Translations under genes and position numbers: made by a program | Assembly (NCBI GenBank): GCA_963718065.1 | Contig: CAVQYE010000020.1 | Coordinates: 124,001 to 188,000 of the forward strand | Reading direction: 5' to 3' | Length of the DNA: 64,000 nucleotides | From: CAVPGP01 sp963718065 | GTDB taxonomy: Bacteria > Actinomycetota > Thermoleophilia > Gaiellales > Gaiellaceae | The notes under the pieces: generated by a model | Databases searched by the model: none | What the model saw: the letters and a program-made list of their open reading frames with translations, nothing else | What the model was told of the DNA's origin: nothing | Shown here: positions 53,724-62,290 of the stretch, in pieces | Numbering within the stretch: position 1 is the first letter of the stretch | Layout: each line of letters opens with the position of its first letter

Positions 53724-56089
53724 ATGGCTGACCCGAACCAGGACAGCTCGTCCGGGCCGAAGGAGCGCACCGGCACCGAGACGTCGATCTGGAAGAAGGA
53801 GATCTCGTTCGCCGGCAAGCCGGCCGCGCCTGCCGCGACGCCGCCTCTCGTGGCACCTGTTGCTGCTGAGCCGGCTGTGCCCGAGCCTGTTGTCGCCGCG
53901 CCTGTCGTGCCCGAGCCGGTGGTGGCGGAGCCCGTCGTGGCCGAGCCGGTTGCGGCCGAGCCCGTCTTGCCCGAGCCTGTTGTGGCGCCTGTCGTTCCGG
54001 CACCCGTTGCCGAGCCTGTGGTCGCCGAGGCCGTTGTCGCCGAGGCCGTTGTCGCCGAGCCGGTCGCGGTCGAGCCGGTGGTCGTTCCCGAGGTGGTGGT
54101 TGTTCCTGAGCCGGTGCTGCCGGAGCCAGTTGTCGCAGAGCCGGCGGTTGCGGCGCCCGAGCCGGTCGTCGAAGCCGAGCCTGTCGTGCCCGAGCCAGTC
54201 GTGGCCGAGCCTGTCGCGGCCGAGGTTGTACTGCCTGAGCCGGTGGTTCCCGAGCCGGTCGTCGAGCCCGTCGCGGTCGAGGCGACCGCGCCCGAGCCGA
54301 CTTTGCCGGCGCCGGTGGTAATCACGGATGACGCCGCCGCGTTGCCGCAGAGCGGTGACTACGGGTGGTTGACCGAAGATCTGGACGAGAACGGCGCCCC
54401 GAAGGCCGGTCTCGCAACGGAGAGCGCCGCCGTTGCTGCCCCGGTGGCGGCGCCTGCTCCCGCGCCGGCCCCCGTCGAGCTGCCCCCTGCTCCTGTCGAG
54501 TTGCCGCCCGCCGCGGCCGCGGAGCCGACACTCGAAGTCCCGGTCACAGAGGCTGCCGAGGCGAAGGTGCCCTTCTGGAAGAAGGACGTCTCCCTCTCGC
54601 GCAAGCCGAAGGCTCCGAAGACCGAGAAGGCTCCGAAGGCCGCCAAGGTCCCGAAAGCCCCCAAGGTCCCAACGGCGGAGCGCCCCGCCAAGGAGAAGAG
54701 CACGCCGTTCTGGAAGAAGGAGCTCGGCAAGAAGAAGGCAGCCGCGCCCGTGGCAGCGGCAGTCGTGCCGGCAGCCCAGGGCGAGAGGCGGAGCAGGCGG
54801 AGCAGGCGGCGAAGCCCGCGAAGGCGAAGAGCGTCCCGTTCTGGAAGAAGGAGCTCGGCAAGAAGGGCGACAAGGCAGCCAAGGAGCCGAAGCGCAAGCA
54901 GGCGCCGGGCGTCAAGAACCTCCCGTTCTGGAAGAAGGACTTCTCGCTCGGCAAGTCCTCCGATGCGGCCAGGTCGGCTCCGATCGACCGCGGCGCAGCC
55001 AAGAAGAAGAGCAAAGCGAGCAAGAAGCAGATGGTCGTCGGCCTGAAGATCGGCGCCTCGCAGCTCGCTGCGGCGCGCGTCGTCAACAACGGCTCGCCGG
55101 AGCTCATGCAGGTCGCCCGCGAGACGCTCGACGACGGCATCATCGTCGGCGGCGAGCTGCGCGATCCGGAGACGCTCGCGGTCGAGCTGGCGTCGTTCTT
55201 CGCCAAGCACAAGCTGCCGAAGAAGAACGTCCGGCTCGGGATCGCCAACAACCGCATCGGCGTCCGCACCTTTGAGATCAACGGCATCGACGACCCGCGC
55301 CAGCTGAACAACGCGATCCGCTTCCGCGCGCAGGAGACGCTGCCGATTCCGCTCGAAGAGGCCGTGCTCGACTGGCAGGTCCTGAGCGAGACCCGCGACG
55401 AGGACGGCGGCACGACGCGCCGCGTCCTGCTCGTCGTCGCCTACCGCGAGCTCGTCGACCGCTACGTCGCCGCCTGCAAGAAGGCCGGCATCCGGCTCTC
55501 CGGCATCGACCTCGAGGCGTTCGCGATGCTGCGTGCCGTCATTCCGCCCCCGCCGCCCGGCTCTCCGGAACCGGACGGTGTGAGCGTCGTCATCAACGTC
55601 GGCCACGACCGCTCGACGCTTGCCGTCTCCGACGGGCACGTCTGCGAGTTCACCCGGGTGCTCAGCTGGGGCGGCCAGTCCCTCTCCGTGGCCATCGCCC
55701 GTGCGATCGACATGACCCCGAGCGAGGTGGAGTCGCTGAAGCTCGCGCTCGTCCTCGGCGGCACCGTCACCGCACCCGACAGCTTCTCGCAGGAGCAGAC
55801 CGACGCCGCCTCAGAGGCCGTCACCCGCGAGCTGCAGGCCTTCGCCCGCGAGCTCGTGTCCTCGCTTCGCTTCTACCAGAACCAGCCCGGCTCGCTCGGC
55901 ATCCAGCAGATCGTCCTCACCGGCGGCACGTCGCACCTCCCCGGCCTCGCGGCCGAGCTGGAGCGGCTGATCGGTGTCGCGGTACGGGTCGGCGATCCGC
56001 TCGGCCGCGTCAAGCTCGGCAAGCGCTTCAAGGATCCGGAGCAGCTCGGTTCGTACACCGTTGCCGTCGGACTCGGGATCGACGACTGA
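53724..56089 (+). CDS. pilM: PilM-like pilus assembly protein with long N-terminal extension (one frameshift)
   Basis: PilM is an actin-fold cytosolic ring protein that binds the N-terminus of PilN. Here the actin-fold core (about 350 residues from VVGLKIGASQLAAARVV near 55035, with INVGHDRSTLAVSDG and VLTGGTSHLPGLAAELERL) follows some 430 extra residues. The extension has a PEPVV/AEPV low-complexity repeat (residues 40-195) and five copies of a short motif: SIWKKEIS (W23), PFWKKDVS (W285), PFWKKELG (W330), PFWKKELG and PFWKKDFS (near 373 and 402), joined by Lys/Ala/Pro linkers. One base is out of place near 54785. It lies six bases behind pilT. Confidence 0.85.
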
Positions 56090-56676
56090 TGCGTGCCGTC
56101 AACCTTCTCCCGAGCGACGACACCCGCGGCGGCCGCCAGGGACGTCCGATCCCGGCACTCGTCGCCTGCTTCGGCACGGTCGTCGTGACCGCCGTGATCG
56201 CCGCGATGTTCCTCTCCGCAAGCTCGAAGGTCGGCCAGCAGCGCACGACGCTCGAGGGCCTCCAGACCGAGCTCGCCGCCACTCCGGCACCGCCGCCCGC
56301 GAAGCCTCAGTCGGCAGCCGAGAGCGGGCTGCCCGCAGAGAAGACGGCGCGGATCGCCGCGCTCGCGACGGCGCTCTCGCAGCGCGTCGTCTGGGATCGC
56401 GTGCTCCGCGAGCTCTCACAGGTGCTGCCAGAGGACGTGTGGCTGACGAGCCTCGGCGCCACCGCGCCCGGTATCGCCAACGTCACGACCGGCGTCGAGC
56501 TCGCCGGGTTCACCTACTCGCAGGACGGTGTCGCGAGGCTCCTGACGCGGCTGCAGCTGCTCCCGAACCTCACCGGCGTCAGCCTGGTCAGCTCGACCAC
56601 CGACAAGATCCGCGACCGCCCCGTCGTGCACTTCTCGATCACCGCAGTCATCAAGCCGCCCGGAGCGACGTCGTGA
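56089..56676 (+). CDS. pilN: Pilus inner-membrane assembly protein PilN
   Basis: The product is 195 residues. The N-terminal RAVNLLPSDD carries the conserved N-L-L-P motif that binds PilM, followed by one transmembrane helix (VVVTAVIAAMFLSA), a coiled-coil region and a ferredoxin-like end (LLPNLTGVSLVSSTT). ATG 56089 shares its A with the PilM stop (TGATG). It forms the inner-membrane platform with PilO. Confidence 0.88.
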   Translation: MRAVNLLPSDDTRGGRQGRPIPALVACFGTVVVTAVIAAMFLSASSKVGQQRTTLEGLQTELAATPAPPPAKPQSAAESGLPAEKTARIAALATALSQRVVWDRVLRELSQVLPEDVWLTSLGATAPGIANVTTGVELAGFTYSQDGVARLLTRLQLLPNLTGVSLVSSTTDKIRDRPVVHFSITAVIKPPGATS

Positions 56677-57398
56677 GCCAGGTCCTGCACAAGTTCCGGA
56701 AGCTCGATCCGAGGCTCCAGATCGGAGTCGCGGTCCTCTGGTGCGTCCTCCTGCTCGCAGGCGGCTGGATGCTGCTCGTGACGCCACAGAAGACGAAGGC
56801 GGCGGATCTGGCCCAGGAGGCGGAGTCGACCCAGGCGCAGATCGACCAGAACCGGCAGCTCGCCGCCCTCCAGGCGCATCCCACCGAGCAGATCCGCGTC
56901 GCCGATCTCTTCAAGCTCACCAAGGCGATGCCGAACCAGGAGGACATGGCCGGCGTGATCCTGCAGCTGAGCCGCGCGGCCGAGGCGAGCGGGATTCGCT
57001 TCACCTCGATCACGCCTGCCGACCAGGTCGTCGACACGGCTTTCACGAAGCGCAATCTCCAGATCGCCTTCATCGGCAACTTCTACGGGCTGTCGGACTT
57101 CCTCTTCCGCGTGCGCAACCTCGTGACGGTGCGCGAGGGCGAGCTGCAGGCGACCGGCCGGCTCTTCAACATCGAGTCGATCCACTTCGACGAAGGCCCT
57201 GACGCGTTCCCGCAGATCCAGGCGACGCTCTCGATGGACGTCTACCAGTACGGCGCGCCCACGGCGCCCGTCACGGCCGCACCGGTCGTGCCGCCGGCGG
57301 CTTCGACGGATACGACGGCAACGACCACAACGAGCGGCGGCGACTCGACGGGCGACATCCCGCCGGCCGGCGCGGCTGCGGCGGGGGCGAGCGGCTGA
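56673..57398 (+). CDS. pilO: Pilus inner-membrane assembly protein PilO
   Basis: The product is 241 residues. GTG 56673 overlaps the pilN stop. One helix (VAVLWCVLLLAGGWMLLV) is followed by a coiled coil (ADLAQEAESTQAQIDQNRQL) and the PilO periplasmic fold (IQIAFIGNFYGLSDFLFRV-like QIAFIGNFYGLSDFLFRVRN). The last 45 residues are a Thr/Ala/Pro/Gly-rich tail, unusual for PilO and similar in composition to the start of the next protein. Confidence 0.88.
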   Translation: MSQVLHKFRKLDPRLQIGVAVLWCVLLLAGGWMLLVTPQKTKAADLAQEAESTQAQIDQNRQLAALQAHPTEQIRVADLFKLTKAMPNQEDMAGVILQLSRAAEASGIRFTSITPADQVVDTAFTKRNLQIAFIGNFYGLSDFLFRVRNLVTVREGELQATGRLFNIESIHFDEGPDAFPQIQATLSMDVYQYGAPTAPVTAAPVVPPAASTDTTATTTTSGGDSTGDIPPAGAAAAGASG

Positions 57399-58228
57399 TG
57401 GCGCGCAAGAAGCCCGGCGACGCCCTCAAGGCGAAGCAGAAGAAGCAGAAGATCTTCGTCGGGATCGGGCTCGTGGCCCTGCTCGGCGCCGGCGCCTACG
57501 AAGTGCCGATGATCATGGGAGGCGGAGGGGCCGCGCCGCCGCCGCCCGCCGCCACCACGGCGGCGCCGGTCACCGCCGCGCCGCAGGCGACACCGACCTC
57601 GCTCGCCCCGCCGACGCCCGGCTCGACGCAGACGCCCGTGACGAGCGCCGGTATCGGCCAGCTCGTCGACACCGACCTGGCGCCGCAGGCGACCCAGACG
57701 AGCCTCGTCGGCTTCAGCCTCTTCCGGAGCAAGGATCCCTTTGTCCAGCAGATCTCGCCGACCGCCACGGATCCGGCGACGATCTCCGGCTCCGCGGCCG
57801 ACCCGAGCACGGGCGCCGCAGGAGCCACACCGGCCTCAGGCGACGGTTCGGCATCCGGCGGCGCGGCCACCGGCGGCGACGCGTCCTCGGGCAACGGCTC
57901 AGTACCGAGCACCGGTGCGCCGGGCAGCTTCGTGCCGCAGGCGGGCAGCGGCTCGACCGGCTCGAGTGGCGCCACGCAGACCGGCGAGACCGTGACGGTC
58001 TCCGTCAACGGCAAGCAAGAGGCCGTCGGCAAGGGCGGGACGTTCCCGCAGTCCACGCCGACGTTCCGCCTCGTCAGCTTCGGCAAGGGCACCGCAGAGA
58101 TCGGCATCGTCGGCGGCTCGTACGCGGCCGGCAACCGCACCGTGACCCTGAAGCAGGGCGTGCCGCTGACGCTCGTGAACACGCTCGACGACACGCGCTA
58201 CCGCATCGTCCTCGTCCGCACGCCGTAG
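57398..58228 (+). CDS. PilP-like pilus assembly protein
   Basis: The product is 276 residues. A Lys-rich cytosolic start (ARKKPGDALKAKQKKQK), one helix, then a low-complexity Pro/Thr/Gly/Ser region of about 150 residues containing FSLFRSKDPFVQQI. That motif is like the K-DPF segment that in PilP precedes the beta-domain. The C-terminal 80 residues are a small beta domain (TVTVSVNGKQEAVGKGGTFP, VSFGKGTAEIGIVGG). Position after pilO (TGATG overlap) and topology support a PilP role, but there is no outer membrane in the expected host, so the partner must differ. Confidence 0.6.
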   Translation: MARKKPGDALKAKQKKQKIFVGIGLVALLGAGAYEVPMIMGGGGAAPPPPAATTAAPVTAAPQATPTSLAPPTPGSTQTPVTSAGIGQLVDTDLAPQATQTSLVGFSLFRSKDPFVQQISPTATDPATISGSAADPSTGAAGATPASGDGSASGGAATGGDASSGNGSVPSTGAPGSFVPQAGSGSTGSSGATQTGETVTVSVNGKQEAVGKGGTFPQSTPTFRLVSFGKGTAEIGIVGGSYAAGNRTVTLKQGVPLTLVNTLDDTRYRIVLVRTP

Positions 58229-58245
58229 CAGCGCTCTTTTCGCAG

Positions 58246-58272
58246 CCGTCGCCGGCCGGCGATGGTCCTTTT
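58246..58272 (+). terminator. Terminator of the pilT-M-N-O-P-like operon
   Basis: CCGTCGCC, loop GGCC, GGCGATGG (one G-U pair) is followed by TCCTTTT. It lies 18 bases behind the stop at 58228. Confidence 0.75.
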
Positions 58273-58508
58273 CAGACATGTTGGGGGACTGTCCCCGGCC
58301 GTCGTTCGCCTGGCCATTTCGGACATGTCCGGGGTCTGTCCCCGGGGCGCCGTCTCTTGTCCGTTTCGGACATGTCTGGGGACTGTCCCCGGGGCGCGGA
58401 CATCTGGCCGTTCTGGACAGGTCTGGGGTCTGTCCCCGGCGCGCGACATGGTGGCCGTTCGGGACGTGCCGGGGGTCTGTCCCCGGCGGTCGTCAGCGAC
58501 CGTGAGGG
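58271..58508. repeat. Five-copy tandem repeat with exact 47-bp period
   Basis: The anchor GGACATG (with small changes: AGACATG, GGACATG, GGACATG, GGACAGG, GGACGTG) falls at 58274, 58321, 58368, 58415 and 58462, exactly 47 bases apart. Each unit continues with TC-x-GGGG-x-CTGTCCCCGG, a short hairpin (GGGGAC/GTCCCC in units 1 and 3), and about 20 more variable bases often ending GGCCGTT. It fills the gap between the pilus operon terminator and the small membrane gene. It is REP-like in composition. Function unknown. Confidence 0.85.
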
Positions 58509-58521
58509 GCGAGCGAACGCC

Positions 58522-58689
58522 TCAGCGCAGAAGCGTGAGACGCAGGACGATGCCGCCTACCAGCCCGATGGCCACCACGACGATGAAGACGTTGACGGAA
58601 TGGGTGGCCGACCCGATGAGGAAGGCGACCAGCAGGGTTCCGAACATGATCGCCAGCCGGATCACGGCGTTCCGGCTCTGAGTGCTCAC
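58522..58689 (-). CDS. Small membrane protein of 55 residues
   Basis: GTG 58689 opens a 55-codon frame ending at TGA (58522-58524). The product has two hydrophobic segments, AIMFGTLLVAFLIGSA and VNVFIVVVAIGLVGGIVL, joined by a short turn (THS), with a basic C-terminus (LRLTLLR). Codon use is normal for the window. It lies 41 bases downstream of the pilV-like gene on the same strand, so it may be co-transcribed with it. I do not recognise a family. Confidence 0.55.
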   Translation of the reverse strand: MSTQSRNAVIRLAIMFGTLLVAFLIGSATHSVNVFIVVVAIGLVGGIVLRLTLLR

Positions 58690-58730
58690 GCGCGAAGTCT
58701 AGGGCTCGCGAGCGGAACGACGCCGAGCCG

Positions 58731-59312
58731 CTAGCAGACGCCGCCGGTGGCGCCCTGACCGGTGGAGCAGTCGAAGATCGAGACGACGCGCGCGAGCACC
58801 TTGCTGAGCGTGGCTCCGTCGCGGACGACGACCGTCACCTGCTTCGTGTCCCGCTGGTTCGCGACCGTGTTGATGCGCACGTAGGTGTCGACGCGGTACG
58901 AGAGCTTGTCGGGGCTCGCCGGGGTCGTCGTGCCTGAGATCAGTCGGCTGGGGCTGCATGCATTCGGGATGTTCCACTGCGTGCCGCCGCTGCCGGTGAT
59001 CGTGGCGCAGTCGGGCGCCGTCGGGGCGATGTTCGAGCAGGTCGCGCCGCCGATGCAGGCGGAATCGGCCTTGTAGGTCGCATCCGTCGACGCCGCGGTG
59101 TCCAGCCCGATCGAGTCGTAGGTCATCGCGCGGTACAGCTCGACCTGCGCGTCGGCAAGCGATGCGGCCGTGCCGGTCTTGCTCGCGCGCGTCAAGGCCA
59201 GCGCGCCGGAGCTGAACGACGCAATCAGCGCCAGGAGCGCCACGTTCAGAACGGTCATCGCGATCAGAAGCTCGACGAGCCCGAAGCCCTCGTTTGCGCG
59301 CAGACGCTGCAC
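58731..59312 (-). CDS. PilV-like minor pilin
   Basis: The product is 193 residues. A short leader (QRLRANEG) is followed by FGLVELLIAMTVLNVALLAL, i.e. a prepilin cleavage site with Glu5 and the PilV-type LIAMTVL helix. The globular part carries several cysteines (SACIGGATC, PDCATI, NACSPS, FDCSTG and a C-terminal GVC), unlike the two-Cys major pilins. GTG 59312 is fixed by a WhiG-type promoter whose -10 is eight bases upstream. It is divergent from pilC. Confidence 0.8.
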   Translation of the reverse strand: MQRLRANEGFGLVELLIAMTVLNVALLALIASFSSGALALTRASKTGTAASLADAQVELYRAMTYDSIGLDTAASTDATYKADSACIGGATCSNIAPTAPDCATITGSGGTQWNIPNACSPSRLISGTTTPASPDKLSYRVDTYVRINTVANQRDTKQVTVVVRDGATLSKVLARVVSIFDCSTGQGATGGVC

Positions 59313-59320
59313 AGGCGGTG

Positions 59321-59370
59321 TATCGGCAGTGGGGGCGCGTTCCTCAAGGCCCCCATCCCTCTTGCCGATA
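59321..59370. promoter_or_regulatory. Back-to-back WhiG-type promoters of the pilV-like gene and pilC sharing one -35
   Basis: Plus strand: TCAA (59344-59347), 16 bases, GCCGATA (59364-59370), 8 bases, GTG 59379 of pilC. Minus strand: TTGA (the complement of the same four bases), 16 bases, GCCGATA (59327-59321), 8 bases, GTG 59312 of the pilV-like gene. Both transcripts should be leaderless, and both polymerases would compete for one -35. Confidence 0.75.
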
Positions 59371-59378
59371 GGAACCGC

Positions 59379-60590
59379 GTGGCGGCGTTCTCATACAGCG
59401 CGATCAATTCGATCGGAATCGAGCAGTCCGGCGAGATTCACGCGCCGTCGATGGACGGTGCGCGTGAGCAGTTGCGCGTCCGCGGCCTGCTCGCCGAGCG
59501 GCTCGTAGAGCTGGCGGCATCCGGCGAGGACAGCGCACGCACCGTCTTCAAGAAGATCGACCCGAAGTCGCTGCAGATCTTCTCGCGCCAGTTCGCGACG
59601 ATGATCGAGGCCGGGCTGAACGTCGTCTCCGCGCTCGTGATCCTGGAGCAGCAGACCGACGACGCCTACCTCGGCTCCGTGATCCGCGAGCTTCGCGCCG
59701 ACGTCGAGGGCGGCTTGCTGCTCTCGCAGGCGATGGGCCGTCACACGAAAGTCTTCAACCGCCTCTTCGTCTCCATGGTCGAGGCAGGCGAGGCAGCCGG
59801 AATCCTGGACCAGGTGCTCGACCGCGTTGCGTTCCAGATCGAGCGCGAGACTGCGATCAAGCGCCGCGTCAAGGGCGCGATGATGTACCCGATGATGGTC
59901 CTGATCTTCGCGACCCTCGTCCTGATCGGCATGCTCCTCTTCCTCGTCCCGGTCTTCACGAAGATCTTCACGGACCTGAACGGCCAGCTGCCGATGCTGA
60001 CGCAGATCGTCGTCACGCTCTCCGACGCGATGAAGGCGAACTTCTACATCATCATCCCGGCCTGGGGCGGCATGATCTTCGGCTTCCTGAAGTGGAAGAA
60101 GAGCAACCGGGGCCGGAAGGTCTGGGACCGGATGAAGCTGAAGGTGCCGATGAAGATCGGCGACGTCGTCCTCAAGGTGACGATGGCCCGCTTCTCGCGC
60201 ACGCTCGGCACGCTCGTCGCCGCCGGCGTCGACATCATCCGCGCCCTCGAGATCACCGGTCAGACGGCCGGCAACTGGGTCGTCGAGGACGCGCTCACGA
60301 CGGTCCGCGCCAAGGTCCACGAGGGCGTCCCGATCGCCCAGCCGCTGCTCGACAACCCGGTGTTCCCGCCGATGGTCTCGCAGATGGTGAAGGTCGGCGA
60401 GGAGACCGGAGAGCTCGACAAGATGCTCGGCAAGATCGCCGACTTCTACGAGGACGAGGTCGACGCGTCGATCCAGTCCCTGACCTCGATCATCGAGCCG
60501 CTGATGATGATCGGCGTGGGGCTCATGGTCGGCATCATCATCATCAGCATGTACCTGCCGATGTTCAAGATGCTCACGCTCGTCAAGTAG
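59379..60590 (+). CDS. pilC: Type IV pilus inner-membrane platform protein
   Basis: The product is 403 residues with two GspF/PilC repeats. The first cytosolic domain contains FSRQFATMIEAGLNVVSAL and VSMVEAGEAAGILDQVL; the second contains FSRTLGTLVAAGVDIIRAL and VKVGEETGELDKML. Three long helices (VLIFATLVLIGMLLFLVPVF and others) follow the family plan. GTG 59379 is fixed by the promoter. A T6 run (60609-60614) follows the gene, though no strong hairpin precedes it. The extension ATPase PilB and the prepilin peptidase must be elsewhere. Confidence 0.92.
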   Translation: MAAFSYSAINSIGIEQSGEIHAPSMDGAREQLRVRGLLAERLVELAASGEDSARTVFKKIDPKSLQIFSRQFATMIEAGLNVVSALVILEQQTDDAYLGSVIRELRADVEGGLLLSQAMGRHTKVFNRLFVSMVEAGEAAGILDQVLDRVAFQIERETAIKRRVKGAMMYPMMVLIFATLVLIGMLLFLVPVFTKIFTDLNGQLPMLTQIVVTLSDAMKANFYIIIPAWGGMIFGFLKWKKSNRGRKVWDRMKLKVPMKIGDVVLKVTMARFSRTLGTLVAAGVDIIRALEITGQTAGNWVVEDALTTVRAKVHEGVPIAQPLLDNPVFPPMVSQMVKVGEETGELDKMLGKIADFYEDEVDASIQSLTSIIEPLMMIGVGLMVGIIIISMYLPMFKMLTLVK

Positions 60591-60739
60591 CTCGACGACG
60601 ACCTGAGTTTTTTGCAGTCGGGCTCGGCTTCCGGCCCGGACCGGTCTTCGTCGGAGCTCCGCTCATACACCTGGACGTCACGCAATGCGCGGCGTAGCCA
60701 CGCGATCTTCGTCTGCCCTTTGGCTATCTCCGTCTGCCC

Positions 60740-60787
60740 TTGACTCGGACACTGATGTCTGATTTATTACTCCAGACACTGCTGTCT
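60740..60787 (+). promoter_or_regulatory. MFS/TetR operon promoter with two operator dyads
   Basis: TTGACT (60740-60745) and TTTATT (60763-60768) are 17 bases apart, a sigma70-like promoter. GACA-CTGA-TGTC (60748-60759) sits in the spacer and AGACA-CTGC-TGTCT (60774-60787) over the expected transcription start, 27 bases centre to centre. Repression by the TetR protein encoded downstream is inferred. The rest of the gap 60591-60805 shows nothing else recognisable. Confidence 0.7.
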
Positions 60788-60805
60788 GACTTAGAAGGGA
60801 CTGAC

Positions 60806-62289
60806 ATGCATCACGCGAGCCGCAAGAACACGACGCACGGCGCCTGCCACGGAGGCGCTGCAGAGGGATCGCATTCGAAGGCAGGACTGGCGCTGCTCGG
60901 CGTCCTGCTCACGGCCCAGCTGATGGTGATCCTCGACATCACGGCGGTGAACATCGCGCTGCCGAGCCTCGCGCGGGATCTCGAGCTGAGCGGATCGACG
61001 GTCAGCTGGACGATCACGAGCTACTCGCTGATCTTCGGCAGCTTGCTTCTCTTCGGCGGCCGGGCCGCAGATCTCCTCGGACGGAGGCGTCTGTTCCTCA
61101 CCGGCCTCGGCGTCTTCACCGTGTCGTCGTTCGCCTCGGCGATGGCGGCAACAGCAGGAACGCTCTTTGCAGCACGAGCCGGTCAGGGTCTGGGCGCTGC
61201 GATGCTCTCCCCGGCTGCCCTCTCGATCATCACGACCGCCTTCCAGGGCACCCAGCGGGCGAAGGCGCTCGCCGCCTGGGGCGCTGTCGGCGGTGCGGGC
61301 GCGGCGCTCGGCGTCCTCGTCGGCGGCATTCTCACCGAGGTCGCCGACTGGCGGTTGATCTTCTACGTCAACCTCCCGGTCGCGCTGGCACTCGCGGTCG
61401 CCGCCCTCAAGGTGATCCCGCGGGACGTCGCGAAGCCGCGCGTGCGTGGGCTCGACGTACCCGGTGCAGTTCTCGGCACGGGGAGCCTGGGCGCGCTCGT
61501 CTATGCGATCACGCAGGCCGGCAGCGCCGGTTGGAGCTCGCCCCAGACGGTCGCTCTCATCAGCGCCGCGGTCGTGGGTCTCGCCATGCTTCGTGGCCTG
61601 GGAGCTTCGCGCTGAAAGGCCGCTGCTGCGTGTCGAGCGGCTCGCGGATCGCGCTGTCGGCGGTGGGCTCTTCCTGATGGTCGTCGCCGCGAGCTCGATC
61701 TTCGGGCTGTTCCTTCTCTGCTCGCTCTACCTGCAGAACGTGCTCGGAACCGGGCCGCTCAGGACCGGCCTCGCGTTCATCCCGCTCGCGCTCGCGGCAG
61801 GAATCGGCGCTCACGCCGCCGGGCACATCGTCGGACGCCACGGGGTGCGGGTCCCGCTCGCGTCCGCCTTTGCAATCGCCGCCGCCGGGATGGCCCTGCT
61901 CGCGCACGTCGGCGAGAACGGCACCTATCTCCGCAACGTGCTGCCGGGCATGCTCGTCGCCGGCTTCGGGCTCGGCATCGCGGTCGTCTCGGTGTCGATC
62001 GCGATCCTGACGGGCGTTCGCGACGACGAGTCGGGGATGATCTCCGGCCTGAACTCGACCGGCCACGAGATCGGCGGGACGATCGGGATCGCCGTGTTCT
62101 CGACAATTGCGGCCGGCGCCACCGGAGCGCTCGGCGGCGCAGCAGGCTGCCTCTGGGATCGCCCATGCGTTCGTGGCCGCAGGGATCCTCACGAGTGTCG
62201 CGAGCCTGATTGCATTCGCGGTGCTTCCGCACGCTCGCGACTTCGTGCCGAAGCTCCGTCTCAACCCGCTCGCGATCCCGGTCCACTGA
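60806..62289 (+). CDS. MFS multidrug exporter, DHA2/14-helix type (two frameshifts)
   Basis: This is a proton-driven drug exporter of the EmrB/QacA group. ATG 60806 follows AGAAGGG. The first half has QLMVILDITAVNIALPSLAR (motif D1), GGRAADLLGRRRLFLTGLG (motif A), ARAGQGLGAAMLSPAALSI (motif B) and GGILTEVADWRLIFYVNLP (motif C). The frame shifts near 61597 and again near 62150, after which ILTSVASLIAFAVLPHARDF completes the protein. The N-terminal His-rich start (HHASRKNTTHGACHGG) is unusual. It is followed by its likely regulator, one base beyond the stop. Confidence 0.82.
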
Positions 62290-62290
62290 A

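Noticed and set aside
57650..57660. TATCGGC inside the PilP-like coding sequence as a minus-strand promoter
   Set aside because: It lies inside a gene with no start codon or frame at the required distance on the minus strand.
58271..58508. CRISPR array
   Set aside because: Repeats are not identical, the variable parts are only about 20 bases and resemble each other, and there are no cas genes. The fixed 47-base period fits a tandem repeat.
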